A stretch of 64,000 nt of DNA from contig JAUIRK010000216.1 of assembly GCA_030549495.1 (NCBI GenBank), positions 131,501 through 195,500 of the forward strand, in the 5' to 3' direction. Positions 10,908 to 22,778 of this stretch are shown here, in pieces; the first letter of the stretch is position 1; each line of letters starts with the position of its first letter. This DNA comes from Nectonema munidae (Eukaryota; Nematomorpha; Nectonematoida; Nectonematidae). The notes under the pieces were generated by a model. That model did no database searches. It was not told where the DNA came from and saw nothing but the letters and a program-made list of their open reading frames with translations. The position numbers and the translations under genes are program-made.

Positions 10908-13539
10908 ATATTCCAGTTTCCCTTTTAACATCCTCAGAAAATGATGAAGAACGGATTCAAAAAATATTTTTAAACAAGAAGTTCTAGAGCAAGATCAAAG
11001 TAAATCGAACACATTCAATGAATAGTAGGTTTAGCGATTCCACATACATTACAAAATATATATTAAAAAATTTGAAAAATCCAATATTTTATAACCCTGA
11101 TCTACTAATTTTAATCCATAGATTCTAGATATCAAGTGTTTTTAGTATACAATGTATACCTTTGTTTTGGTTGTGGTCATCTCGCCCATTAGTGCAACAA
11201 CTTGCCCAGTCGCAAATAGTTTTGAAAATTTGTCAATGTTAGTTATTTAGTTATGGCTATTTCGCTAATTTTTAAAGCATCCTTTTTTCTGTAAAATTTC
11301 AAATAAAATTTAATGGATTGTAAAAACTATAAATACAACTGGCCACAAGTAGTGATCTTAAGTCTTGAAAAGTTTAAAATGGAAATCTTATAAGCAAATG
11401 AAAATACAAAAGTTTATTCAAACAAAATTAATATTTAAAATTTTCCCAATATCTGCTTTGTATTCTGAGGATGTTATCTTCCTTGAGAATTTTTTATGTT
11501 TTTCATAGAAGAAAATAATGTAGAGCAAAATGTTTCAAGCACGCGCCCACATGGTTGAAATTTATGGCGTTTTTGAATGATTTTAACTCAAAAACGTTGA
11601 ATCAATGCATTCATGTAAAAAATAATTGAATGCTAATTGAACTACTGAGGTTAGAAGTTGAAAATGCGAAAATTTATTTTTTAGTGAAAATAAAGACAAA
11701 AGAGTTTTTATCTATGCTTAGTTTTATCATATTTTTTAGTATTTGTTTTAAAAAAACTAGTAATTTGTCAAATTGCATGATATTTTATGCTTTGGAGCAA
11801 GGTCTTACCCGACAAAGTGTCTCAGTCAGGAGCTATCCATAAATCTATCAAACTAACTAAGCTTGAAAATAAAGAAAAAAAATTTCCTTCAAATTATTAT
11901 TATCAACTACAGTAAATGCCAGGATTCCAAGCACGGTTTAGTTATCTACACTTTCCTCTCATTTAAATAATCAAATATAAATATTAGCAAGGCACCAAGT
12001 CAAAACTCCCAAAAGCCCAACGATTTAAGTTTCTGAAAACCAAAATCTAAGATCTCAAAATCTTTACAAACTAAGATCTCCGCAAAATAAATTTTAAAAA
12101 ACCAAAATCTGCGCAACCAAAATCCTGAAAATATCAAAACGTTTAAAACATGGTCATATAAGCTAGAAGGCAATATCAAGATTATTTGCTTATCTTTATC
12201 CTTTCTCAAATTTAGTCCAATGCAAATAAATTAAGAAGAAATATCGAGAAGCGACAATCAATTAAAGAAATGCAGTTTAATCCAAAGTGAGCAAAGGAAC
12301 ATCAGATTATTAAAGGAGGCAGTCAAAGAGATAATCTCTATTCATCCGCAAATTATGAAATCAATAAATAAAAATAAAAAATGTAAGCAATATGAAACAA
12401 AGTAATGAAAAAAACTGAGATATGAAAATTGCTCTTCTAAGAAAGATTAAAAGCAAATTTTGATTGAAGATAAAAGATCGTAAATTAAGTTTTATAGGTG
12501 TCGTCGTTACGATTGCCAAATTTTAAAAAAAGTGAGGAAGCAAATTTTGTATTTCTAACAAAAATAATTCACATGAAAAATGCGTTGAAAGTAAAAAGAT
12601 GTCCGTTGTAAGGAGATGGCAAAACCGGGACATCTGACCACCCTAACGAAACAGCGTGCACACATTTTTGAGTTGGGGGTGAAGTCGATTTTTGAAAACA
12701 AAATGTCCTACACTTCTCAAGTTTGAAATACGGAGCTTGCTAATAAGGATATCTACGATACACGCTAATATTCTTCCTGTGGTATTTGTGATGCAATCGC
12801 CTGAGTAATAAAATGGCATTCATTATTATAAATCGCTATTGTGATATGTGAAGTATTTATAAAGAAATCATCTCCAGACTTGAAATCTCTTGAAATGCAA
12901 TAATTCTCATTTAAGTACTCGTTAGCGATGTAGGAAATTCTTTCCATCTGATGGGATGATGACATAGCCAGTCTCTCGACTTGGCTCAATCGTATACTTT
13001 TTGAAAAACGAAAAAAGATGGGAAAATCTTGTGAATGATGATGGGAGAATTAATATATGCGAGGATTAATCAATCAAATGAGTACAGTAAAAATGCTAAA
13101 AGCAGGTTTGGGACTGTCATTTTAATTTTATCATTGTAGAAGTGTCTTTACTGATAAAAATAAATGATTTAAAATTGCTACTTCACAAAAAATATTAAGC
13201 ATAATGAATTGCCCATAGGGTGGATGATATGTTGGGAATAAGGAGGTGGGCGCAGGAAGAAGTTTCATTGCGTCCACCTGCACCACACTAATAAGAATAA
13301 GCGTAAGTACTGTGGAAATGATGACAAGAAAGGCGATGATGTGGTCGTGAAATTTTAATCCATTAATCATTATTTTTTGTGGTGCGTGTGCAAAAGACTT
13401 TGCCGACCATCCTGATCCAAAAAAGAAGAAATGCAGACACATATTTACTCTTTTATATCACACACGCTCATTCTGGGAATAAGTAAAGTAAGTAATCATG
13501 GGGATAGCGTTTCGTAAGAAGGCGAGAATTTACGATTTC
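10908..13539. other. Long spacer with fragments of repeat ends only
   Basis: No gene recognised. At 11165-11240 there are cgcccattagtgcaac-type words like those of the MITE at 7755-8398. At 12000-12150 ccaaaatc words recur in the style of the MITE at 6926-7453. At 12612-12646 an isolated end reads, inverted, tagggtggtcagatgtcccg, as in hAT-type termini. Open frames at 12765-12989 and 13131-13442 have no family features. Confidence 0.4.
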
Positions 13540-13615
13540 CAGTCAAAATCGCCGAAAACTAAAATCACAGAAAAACTGAAGTAACTGCTACCTTAGTTTT
13601 CGGATATTTCGACTA
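13540..13615. repeat. Miniature hairpin element A (about 76 bp)
   Basis: The sequence starts cagtcaaaatcgccgaaaact and ends with its imperfect inverse, agttttcggatatttcgacta, with a short spacer between. The same palindromic design recurs at 13910-13969 and 30716-30782. Confidence 0.6.
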
Positions 13616-13909
13616 GAAGGCAGAATTAAGGGTTTGATCAAAGTGTACTTAATTAGAACAAAATACTTGGCCAATAAATATAAATTGGGGAGGTTCGGCG
13701 CAAAAAAAACGTTCTTTACTAACGCTCAGTGCTTCCTGCTAACCTTTTTTGAAGGTCCACTACCGAAAAATGGCATTTTGGTAGCAAGCGAAAATACCAT
13801 AAAGCTTAAAGCTCCGTCCCTAACTTATTAGAGTAGATGAGAATTTTTGGATACGCGCAACTCAAGCCCGGCTTTCGTAAGCAAAAAAAGCAGAGGTAAC
13901 TAGGCTTCA
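13616..13909. other. Spacer between two hairpin elements
   Basis: A 65-residue open frame (13634-13831) has no recognisable features. The two flanking hairpins could be the ends of one larger element, with this as its body. Confidence 0.35.
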
Positions 13910-13969
13910 TAGTCAAAATCTGCGAAAGCTAAAAGTAGCGTAACTTTAGTTTTCGGGAATTTTGACTAG
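13910..13969. repeat. Miniature hairpin element B (about 60 bp)
   Basis: Begins tagtcaaaatctgcgaaagc and ends, inverted, ctagtcaaaattcccgaaaa. Same family as the hairpins at 13540 and 30716. Confidence 0.6.
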
Positions 13970-15006
13970 ATACCACCGTACTGGTGTTAATATGCATTTC
14001 AATTTTCATTCAAACTACATACAAGTAGGATCACATTCGGGAATTAGAAATATCAGTATCTACGTCAAAAATTTTTGAAGACGTTGCTTCCAACTACTGA
14101 ATCGGCGAAACCAATAATTCTTTGAATAATTTAGAAAAGAGATCCTTTTTGGAGACATAACATTCACTTGGTTAGAGTATATAGCATATCTAGCGATAAG
14201 TCTTTTTGTTACGCACTCAGTTGATTCAGTACTAGAACACCCAAATCTCAAAGAGCATTTGTGAGCATCGGTTTCAATAAATGGTGAAAAGAAATAACCT
14301 AGGATAGATGCTTTATTACATGCCATCAGTAGGGATCACACTGTCTCTCCATGTGCTAAACGGAGTTTCAAATGAAAAAATTTGGCGTAAAATGTTCTAT
14401 TCACTCAATTTTAGATCCTGTTTGTCAGTGTAAAATTTAGTCAAAAAAACGCAACTATTTGAAAATTTACAGAATTTGAAACATCCTATCGCTGGCATAA
14501 TAAAAGGGTGTGGGAAAGATGCCTCCTTCCCCAACGACTATAACAAAAATTCATCAATATATCATCTCTTTTATACGTCATAATAGATAACTTGTGATAA
14601 AATTTTCTTGTGAGAAATTTTTTTAGTCTAAAAAAAATTGCGATCAGAGTGCGCAAATTTGTATATCCTGCGTTCCCTTGTTCTTTAAATTGGGCATTTG
14701 TAGAAGAGAGATGTGTTCAATGATTCATCTAAGGTGATAGAATAATTGCAAATGTGTGTAAATATTTTGGAAATTTTGTTACAAATATTATTAATCCCAA
14801 AATTTTAGAGGAATCAACTGTCCCTTCTCACCTGAGTCTGGTTGGTTACACGGGCCTGCATGTACTCTCATATACCAATCGTCCACAAATCAGAATTCAA
14901 AGTTCACAGTAGTATCATACTTCGAAATCATAGTAAGTTGTCGAGCTTCATGCAACAAAACTATAAATGTTCAATGGATATACACTGTTGTTAACCAGAC
15001 TCTTAA
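13970..15006. other. Spacer without recognised gene
   Basis: An 88-residue minus-strand frame (14060-14326) carries no family features. Positions 14999-15006 (actcttaa) are the left target duplication of the neighbouring hAT element. Confidence 0.45.
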
Positions 15007-15304
15007 CAGGGGTAACCAAACTTTTCTTGAAGAAGGCCGGATCACCGAAAATATAAAAAACGGAATCCGGAATATTGAAAAGTTAAAAAAAAGACATTAT
15101 GGAATTCCTATTAATACTTGTTTAAAACAAAGTAAGATGTGGCAAAGCTGATAAGCAGAGGATACGTAAAAAGTGGAGATGAACACAATATATTTCAAAA
15201 ATACTTATTTTGTAACACCTATGAATATCAAAATTCAGCTTGCGGGCCGGCTAAACTTACTTTGCGGGCCGGATCTGATCCGAGGCCGTAGTTTGTTGAC
15301 CCCT
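15007..15304. mobile_element. Non-autonomous hAT (Charlie-like) element with perfect 8-bp target duplication
   Basis: The left end CAGGGGTAACCAAACTT and the inverted right end AGGGGTCAACAAACTACGG are the classic ends of this hAT group, with internal GGGCCGG words (15244-15271). The flanks actcttaa (14999-15006) and actcttaa (15305-15312) are identical. The interior is non-coding. Confidence 0.88.
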
Positions 15305-15562
15305 ACTCTTAATCATAGAAAGTCGTAATATGGATCAGTGGGTTTGAAATATGCCATAATGTTTATTCTCAACTGAGCAAAGTTTTGGAGAGTCCATTTC
15401 AAATTTACCACTTACAAAGGTCAGTTATTCAACACCTTGAATTACAAGGTGTACATTAGGGTGCCAATTTTTTTGAATTTTTATTAAATATCTTTTCTTA
15501 CCCTTCTAAAATTTTTTTTGATATAACAAAAAACTGAAAAAACCTAGCTCGAAAAACTATTG
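15305..15562. other. Short spacer
   Basis: Contains gaattacaaggtgtacattagggtgcc (15439-15465), perhaps a transposon end. Nothing firm. Confidence 0.3.
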
Positions 15563-15700
15563 TTAACCCATTAAGTACCATAGAAATCAGACGAAATTTA
15601 AAAAAACGCAGACGATTTATATTCATAGTCATTGAAAAAAGCAGACGAAGATGAAATTACTTATGTTCCCAAATGGGAACATTGGGACTTAATGGGTTAA
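15563..15700. mobile_element. piggyBac-like MITE (138 bp including TTAA sites)
   Basis: TTAA at 15563-15566 and 15697-15700 flanks inverted ends CCCATTAAGTACC and CCCATTAAGTCCC (12 of 13). TTAA target choice and CCC-starting ends are typical of piggyBac. The interior contains repeated gcagacga words and no gene. Confidence 0.85.
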
Positions 15701-15849
15701 TAGGTTGCGCATAGCTCTGAAATGTTCGAATGGTAAAAAATGATTAAAGTAAAGAAAGCTTGAGTACATTTGGCGAAACTTAAGTCTTTTCTTCAAAGAA
15801 ATATAAATATTGCATGAAAGATAAATTTTATTCAAAAATGAATAAGTAG

Positions 15850-18736
15850 TTATACATCATTAGTAAAATAGGATTTTTTATTGACATTAGTGAAGTTTTT
15901 CCTATGAGACTCAACAACTTGAAGTAAGTATTGTTTTTGTTCTTGATCAGTAAAAATGCTGTTAAAATTTTGAATGAGAGCTATTCCACGCTTAGCTGCA
16001 TCATTAACGACGTTGAGATCGTTAACAGTTCGTTTTGCCATCTTAAAATTTTCATCACTTTCCCAAAATTCTGGATTTTTTTAAAAAAAAAAACCATTAT
16101 ATGATATTTTCAAGAAGTCAAAAAAATTAATTGTTTTTGTGATAAAGCTTGAAAGTGTAATTTTCTCAAAATCTTCTTCTTTTAGAACTGGAATGCCAAA
16201 ATGGTTGACAAGAGAGTCATTATTTTCTTAGTTTTCAATTAATTGAATCAATCTTAATTTCTCTTGTTTGTTTATTGTTGAATCAAATAGTGCTAAGGCA
16301 ACAAGATGCTCGCTCAAATACCAAAGGTGTCGACTCAAAACATTAAATGCTACTGTAGCTACTCTGTTGTTAATTTTTTTTTTGTATTTTTCGAGACTTT
16401 GAAGATCATTCAGTGGAGCTAAGTGAGCACTAGAGCTCATAAACCATGATTTTATGTAAAATTTGACGATAAAGACATTAAAGTTCTTTAGAGCTTGTTT
16501 TTGCTTGAGATTTGAACAAATATATTTCCAAACAGTAAAACAATTTTGCCATCCACCTGGCCTTGTGATAAGCACCAGGAGCACAAATTGTGATATTTTT
16601 GTTGTTGCACTCCAAGAAACACTAAACTGAGATTGAGGAGTTCTCTATAATCATCTTTTGGTTGAAAGTCACATAATTGTTTTTGAATAAATTCAATAAG
16701 ATTTGTATACTCATCCAAATCGAAAACTTTCCATTTTTCATCAGGCGTTAACACTCTTGGCATGGCTTATTAATGTTTTTCCAAGATTTACGAAACTTTT
16801 GAAAAAGTTTAATGTTTGGACTACAAGAGTATTCTTCTAGCAAAGCGTCGAAAACGTGCTTAACGATAAGTTAATGTGATGCTTACAAGCTAGTGGTAGC
16901 AATTTTCTGTTGATTTTCTTTTGCAATATGATGCAATCTCCTGAGTTTTTACGGGTGTTGCTGCTTGTAGTGTCGAATGACATGCTTGTTACCTTATTTA
17001 GTAAATTCCATTTGGACAAGGTTTCTAAAAGAGCTGTAGCTTGAGATAAATCAGTACTCTTTCTAATCAAAGGAACAGCAAGAAGTTTTGTTATTCCCAG
17101 ACCCGAAACAATAACAGCAATGCGGTCTACTTTTTCATCTAAAGTCAATGATGGTAACAACTTACTATCCCAATGAACTGTGAGAGCCACATCTGGAATC
17201 TGGATGGAAAGTTTTCATATTGATTTGGTGAGATTTTCTCGATTTGATCTTCTGGCTTTTCTAATGGATTCTCTATTAAGTGTGTACTGATCAGGTTCAT
17301 GATTGAGAGCCTTTATTGTAGCAGAAAGTATATGCATAGCATTTCTGTCACTGACACCTGTCCTGTCTAAAGCAGATGCTAATTGAGGCGTCATAATATT
17401 TTCAATTTTTTCTACGTCATTTCCACTTTTTGAAAGTTTTGATGAGATGGTATCAGCATTCTCATATTTTTCAGCAGTGAAATCCATATCCATTTCATCT
17501 AGAGCAACATACACAGATTCTTCTCTTCTTTCAGCTTCCTTTTCTTTTCTACTTTCTTCAGCTTCTAGTCTTTTCTTTCTACGTTCTTCTATACCTGTAG
17601 GCTTTCTATCGATTTTTCCCATGGATCCTCTCCTCCCCTTTTCTCTTTGAGCTTGCAAAAAGTCTTTATCTTCTTCACAATTTATTATTTTGAAAGCATC
17701 TTGATGAGCAACATCAAATAAGTCATCAAGTGTGCTTGAGAAATTTTCTTCTCTCTTTTTTTGATTATTATCAGATTTGTGGGTACCAATGATTTTTACT
17801 TCTACTAATGATCTTTCAAGGGGAATAACAATGTACGGGCGTACAAATGATCTTTACGGGGGTACAAATGATCTTTACGGGGGTACAAATGATCTTTACG
17901 GGGGTACAAATGATTTTTACCGGGGTAATAATGATTTTTACGGGGGTACCAATGATCTTTACGGGTATTTATGATCTTTACGGGTACTTATGATCTTTAC
18001 GGGTACTTATGATCTTTACGGGTACTTATGATCTTTACAAGGGTACCAATGATCTTTACGGGTTCATTGATGGTATCTATAATCCAGGTACTAATGATCT
18101 TTTGAGTGTACCTAGAATCCCAGTACCAATGATATTTAAGGGAACCTAGAATCACGTTGGTACCAATGATCTTTAACAGGATCTAGAATCACGGGAGTAC
18201 CAATGATTTTTAACAGGACCTAGAATCACAGTACTAATGATCTTTAACAAGACCTAAAATCATGCGGTACCAATGATCTTTAACTGGACCTAGAGTTTTA
18301 CCAATGATCTTTAACTGGACCTAGAATTTTACCAATGATCCTTAAGTGGACCTAGAATTTTACCAATGATATTTAAGTGGACCTAGAATTTTACCAATGA
18401 TATTTAAGTGGACCTAGAATTTTACCAATGATCTTTAAGTGGACCTAGATTTTTGAGACCTAGAATCCTACGTCTCGAGCGAAGCGAGAGACAAACACAG
18501 GACCGTCTAGTAATGTTATAATTTTGCTTAGTTGGCAATCTTGCGTTGTTCCAAATCAGTAGAAGCTCTTCAACAGTTGTTTTTACACTTTCTGTCAATG
18601 TCTTTCCTTCGATTCCATGAAGATGTAAAAGTCTACCCAAAACGATTCTGTTAGATGGAAGCTTACTACCAGAAAGCGATTCGTATGTATTCTCAACTAA
18701 CCACATAGTTCTTGTTCTTTTAGTACATACATTCAT
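15850..18736 (-). pseudogene. Decayed transposase of the SFDTTxSNT / LACKHHI family, split by a minisatellite
   Basis: Fragments read leftward in several frames: an N-terminal segment (18736 to about 18510, ending ARLPTKQNYNIT); a charged linker (17658-17215) with ASALDRTGVSDRNAMHIL; a core (17190-16837) with LTVHWDSKLLP, SMSFDTTSSNT and LACKHHI; then LTPDEKWKVFDL (16763) and a C-terminal part (16041) with VVNDAAKRGIALI. I know this arrangement from repeated, uncharacterised proteins in arthropod and cnidarian genomes, probably RNase H-fold transposases. Copy 2 at 37073-38740 keeps the N-terminal third inside hAT-like ends, which suggests what the element is. Several frame changes and a tandem-repeat insertion make this copy non-functional. 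No ends were identified for this copy. Confidence 0.7.
17785..18455 (+). repeat. Minisatellite with a 20-bp unit grading into a roughly 30-bp unit
   Basis: At 17835-18060 the unit is close to ggggtacaaatgatctttac, repeated about ten times. From about 18060 the spacing grows as cctagaat words join the unit (taccaatgatctttaa then ctggacctagaat), repeated about ten more times. Just beyond it, at 18471-18491, lies the palindrome gtctcgagcgaagcgagagac. The array sits within the transposase gene, replacing or splitting its sequence between the N-terminal part and the linker. A 65-residue open frame through it is only translated repeat. Confidence 0.85.
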
Positions 18737-20584
18737 TTCTAAGACAGTAAAAATTAGGACTGAAAAAGTATAAAAAAATTATCAAATTAAAAAAATGCAC
18801 TGAAATGCTGCTTATATTATATTTATTGAGCTTGCTCAACCTTTAAATTTAGATTAATTAGAAAGTTTTTCTGCATGTAGGTTTATAAACCTAAAAGGAA
18901 AAAATTAAGGGGGTAAGAGAAGGTGTTTATCATTTTTAATTTTTTACTCCATATAACCCGAATGTACATCTTTGCAAACAGAACAAGGTCTAGGTCAAAA
19001 ACATAAAAAATAAGGCCAGTAGTTGAGATCAATCATTTGTTCAACACAACATGCACAACGCGTTTTTAATCCAGCGGGCCAAAGGGTTGGGCATAGATGA
19101 GTTTTTGCATTATACATCTTATTTATCATTATTATATCATTTGAAGGAACGAGAGAGATATAATAAAGCAAAGGTGTCAAGAAAGCATGAACACATGAAG
19201 ACACTCTTCAAGCAAACCTTTATTTTTCTTCACAATGGACTATGAACTTGGATAGGATTATAAATTATTTTGTGATACCATTCGATCTTGTTAATGCATA
19301 TTAGTTGAATTTATATTAAAACTCTTTGATTTTTAGTTTCACGTTCTGGTGAACGGTAACTCTACTAATATTACATATACGAAGAATAAGCTTCATAAAA
19401 ACCGGAATTTAAAGTGTCGTTATAACTCAGCAGTGTGACCCGGATTCAAGTTAGATCTAGAGTTAATTTGGTTTGAATTCAAATCGAACTACGTTCTAAC
19501 GAAACTGCGGATTCATCGAACTGTCGTAAATTTGATGAATTTATCAAGCTGATGATAGTTATAAATCCTACTTTCAGAGAAAAGCAAGATGTGTTATATT
19601 TTAATTGGGTTATACGAGAAGTTTAAAGGCATATTAGCAAACTTCAAACACCTATGTTCATTTTTTAATTATTCGCAGCCATTTTGTTTGTTTTTACAAA
19701 CTCTCGTTTTTAATAATTTTGAATAAAAGGACTCGAAGTTGTTATAAAACGTGAGCTTTTAAATAAATTTTCTCACATTTTAGGATAGAGTGGAGATCAC
19801 TTAAAAAGAGTTCACGGAGCACAGATGTTCACACCTGCCTCAGATCAAAGTTTCTGGATGAATATGATTTCATCATCAGGAATTCCAAGTGTACGGGATT
19901 GAAAATACACTGATATTGTCAAGACAAATGAAATACATTACTTCTTCAATATATCCAATTAGACTTGCAAAGCAAATCATTCAAATCAATGTTTATCTTT
20001 TTACGTTGATTAGGTGTCGCTTTGACCAAGAACCTTTTTTTACTGTAGTGAAACTATATCAGTGGTTCTTTTCAAAGTCCTTTCATTTCCTCATTCTCAA
20101 GATTCGAAAGAGATGTCATTTGAATAGACAATGATTTTGTGAATTTATATGGCATCCAACGCCAATTATAACTCATTTATCTTGAGATCTACTTTTTTGT
20201 GAAAGTATTTTTACTCACACATTACTTTTTATTTTGTCTTGTCTAATTTCATGTAATTTCTTTTATTTACATTCATTCGGTTTTCAAAATACAATGAAAA
20301 AAACTTAAATTTATCAAGATTTTAAGCATTTGCAGTAAAAGTAGAAGTCGAAAATTTTCCTTCAGATTCCCCAACCTGGAAAAAAGCAGATAAAAATTTT
20401 AAAAACATAATAAAAGAGCATCTCGGGGGCTTTTTGACAATTGAGGCCTCGTTTGCCTTTTAAACTATAATTAGTTGAAGTAGCTTATTCTATATTAATA
20501 TTTGAATTTTCTTTTAATTAGTCTCAGAAATTATTCATTAGATTATTTGATTTGCAAATCCTTATTTGATTTCCAAATTATATG
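18737..20584. other. Spacer with a roughly 45-bp motif also found at 20585
   Basis: No gene recognised. At 19454-19495 lies gatctagagttaatttgg followed by tttgaattcaaatcgaac, which recurs in the same orientation at about 20592-20630. Just upstream, cagtgtgacccggattcaag (19430) resembles a Tigger-type terminus. Confidence 0.45.
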
Positions 20585-21121
20585 TCTATTTGGATCTAGA
20601 GTTGATTTGGTTTGAATTCAAATCGAACCCCGTTAATTCACGCACCAGTAACTGGCGGGTTTCATTAAACCACGATTAATCCATGTCACCCCTTAATTTT
20701 GAGTAGGTTTGCTGCAATGACACGCTTTTATATGCAGGCATTAGGAACAATGCAGCCATGACATCCTGTCGTTCACGCTCACCCTTTAATCACGCATTCA
20801 GAACAATATTGACCCTGACACATTGTATTTTACGCTCTCAAATCAATTCACATGTCATCACGAAGTGACAAAAACATTTCTTTATTGAGTCTTCTTCTGT
20901 GTAATATCTTTCACCTTTGTATAATTAACTTTAAATAATGCAGCGCGTTTAACATTGTGTTCAAACAATGCGTGTATTTTAAAGTGGAAACAACATTCTA
21001 ACACTAATAGAGTATGTATATTGCTAGGTTAAGCCCGAAAAATTATATTCACAGCGACTTCCAATCTATCTTCATAATATTCTAAACTCATACAGAATCA
21101 CATCGCCAAGACCTAAACAAT
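20585..21121. other. Region upstream of the Tigger transposase gene
   Basis: Holds the second copy of the gatctagagtt.gatttgg motif and then non-coding sequence with richer GC than its surroundings, probably the untranslated 5' part of the Tigger element. The element's terminus could not be fixed. Confidence 0.35.
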
Positions 21122-22778
21122 ATGTCCAAGCGCAAGGATACAACCTATACCATCAAGGAAAAGTTGAATGCAGTCGAACGGGTACAAAATGGCGATAGAC
21201 AAATACAGGTATACTAACATACAATGTAAAGGGGAATTTATGAAAGAGTTAGTTTTTCAGGTTTGTCGCGACTTAGGTCTGAACGATTTTACGCTTCGTG
21301 GTTGGCTCCGTGAAGAGGCCGAGCTACGAGACTTTATCCGTGATCTGGATGGTGAAAATGGTCTTCAGCGTAAGCGAGCTCGAACAGCAGTTGACTTTAC
21401 CCTGGAGAAAGCTACCTTTGACTGGTTCGCTCAGAAAAGAAATCAGTCAGTCCCCATAACCGGACCAATTCTCCAGGCACAGGCTGTAAAATTCCACAGC
21501 GAGACCCATGATGAAGACACTCCAGCCAAAGTCTTCAAAGCCTCAACTGGTTGATTAAGTCGCTTCAAACGTCGCCATGGGATTCGCCAAGTTAACATCA
21601 ATGGAAGCGTCAAGTCAGCCGATCTTGTTGCTGCCGAAGCTTATCTGTTCAAGTTCCACGACCTCATCCGTGACAACCAATATACAGAGGAGCAAGTATA
21701 AAACGCCGATGAGACCGGCCTCTATAACAGGAATCCTCTCAAAAAGACTCTCGCCCAGAAAACCGACACAACCTCTAGAAAGGGACACAAGGATCGTCTC
21801 ACAGTTCTCTTCCCTGCAAACCAGGCTGGTACACATAAGTTGAGACCTCTGTGCATCGGAAAATTCAGGACCCCAAGGTGTTTTCAACACGTTAAACTGA
21901 ACTCGCTGCTATCCATTCTAAATCGGCTAGGATGACCTGCACTATCTTCCAGCAATGGTTCTATAACACTTTCGTGCCTGCTGTCCATCGTCATCTTCGC
22001 GGTATTGGTCAGGAGTAAGCTGACCTCCTTTTGGATAACTGTCCAGCCCACCCACCAGCTGAGGCCCTCCGATCTTCATGTGGACAGATAGTTGTACACT
22101 ATCTGCCCAAGAATACTAATCCACTTATTCAACCAATGGACCAAGGCGTGATCTTCCGTGCCTTCAAAGCACAATACAAGAAGCAGCTGATAGATACCAT
22201 CGCTGCAGAAGATCGAGAAATGACTGAGGTGTTAAAAAAAAGTCACCATCAAAGACGCCATGTATCTCGCTGGGAAAGCGTGGCAGGCCATCAACGCCTG
22301 CACCATCATTTCTTGCTGGAACAAAGGTCTGCCACATCCCAATGATGACGACCTCAGCAATGGCAGTGACGTAGATAGAAGACTTCAGGGGCTTCTCTGA
22401 AAAAGGTGTCAACACTCCAGGGTTCTTAAAAATAGCCAAGCACCTCCAAACATCCCCAAATCGACAATACAACACCTCAACAACTGGGTAGAAGCAGGTG
22501 ATTCCTGTGCCATCGTGGAATTCAAAACCGATAAACAGATCATTTCAGAAGCCCACGAGCAGGATGACGAAGAAGAGGAGAAAGAGAATGAGCAGTCTAC
22601 CCCAGTCATCAAGCCGCGTGATGAAGAGGCAGCTGAAAAAGCTGAGTATCTCATCCGCTTCTTCGAGCATCAGGGAATGTATCTTGAAGTCCTACAGATG
22701 CAGACTATACTGCGTAGCTGCAAGCAGATTGCCAACAAATCCAAGGTGCAAAAGATTGATGATTACTTTAAGAATTAG
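21122..22778 (+). pseudogene. Tigger/pogo-type transposase with one intron, degraded
   Basis: Exon 1 (21122-21208, 29 codons) reads MSKRKDTTYTIKEKLNAVER, a psq/CENP-B-like helix-turn-helix start. A 52-bp intron (21209-21260) opens gtatactaac, the tactaac matching a branch-point consensus, and ends tttttcag. Joining keeps the frame: GDRQIQ then VCRDLGLNDFTLRGWL. DDE-superfamily landmarks follow: NADETGLYNRNP (21706), DNCPAHPPAEAL (22034), NTNPLIQPMDQG (22111), and an acidic tail ending KIDDYFKN at 22778. Breaks: a TGA at 21552, where tryptophan is likely ancestral, a TAA at 21700, where tyrosine is likely ancestral, and frame changes near 21890-22030, 22235 and 22405. The coding sequence is GC-richer than its flanks. 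It would have moved its own element and is inactive now. Confidence 0.88.

Noticed and set aside
13131-13442. 103-codon minus-strand frame with a hydrophobic stretch
   Set aside because: No start context, no family features, no supporting splice sites; hydrophobicity follows from T-rich codons.
17777-17974. Open frame encoding repeated NDLYGGT
   Set aside because: Only the translation of the 20-bp minisatellite, with no flanking coding features.
19440-20640. LTR pair of a retroelement
   Set aside because: The shared stretch is only about 45 bp, with no primer site, polypurine tract or gag/pol coding between.
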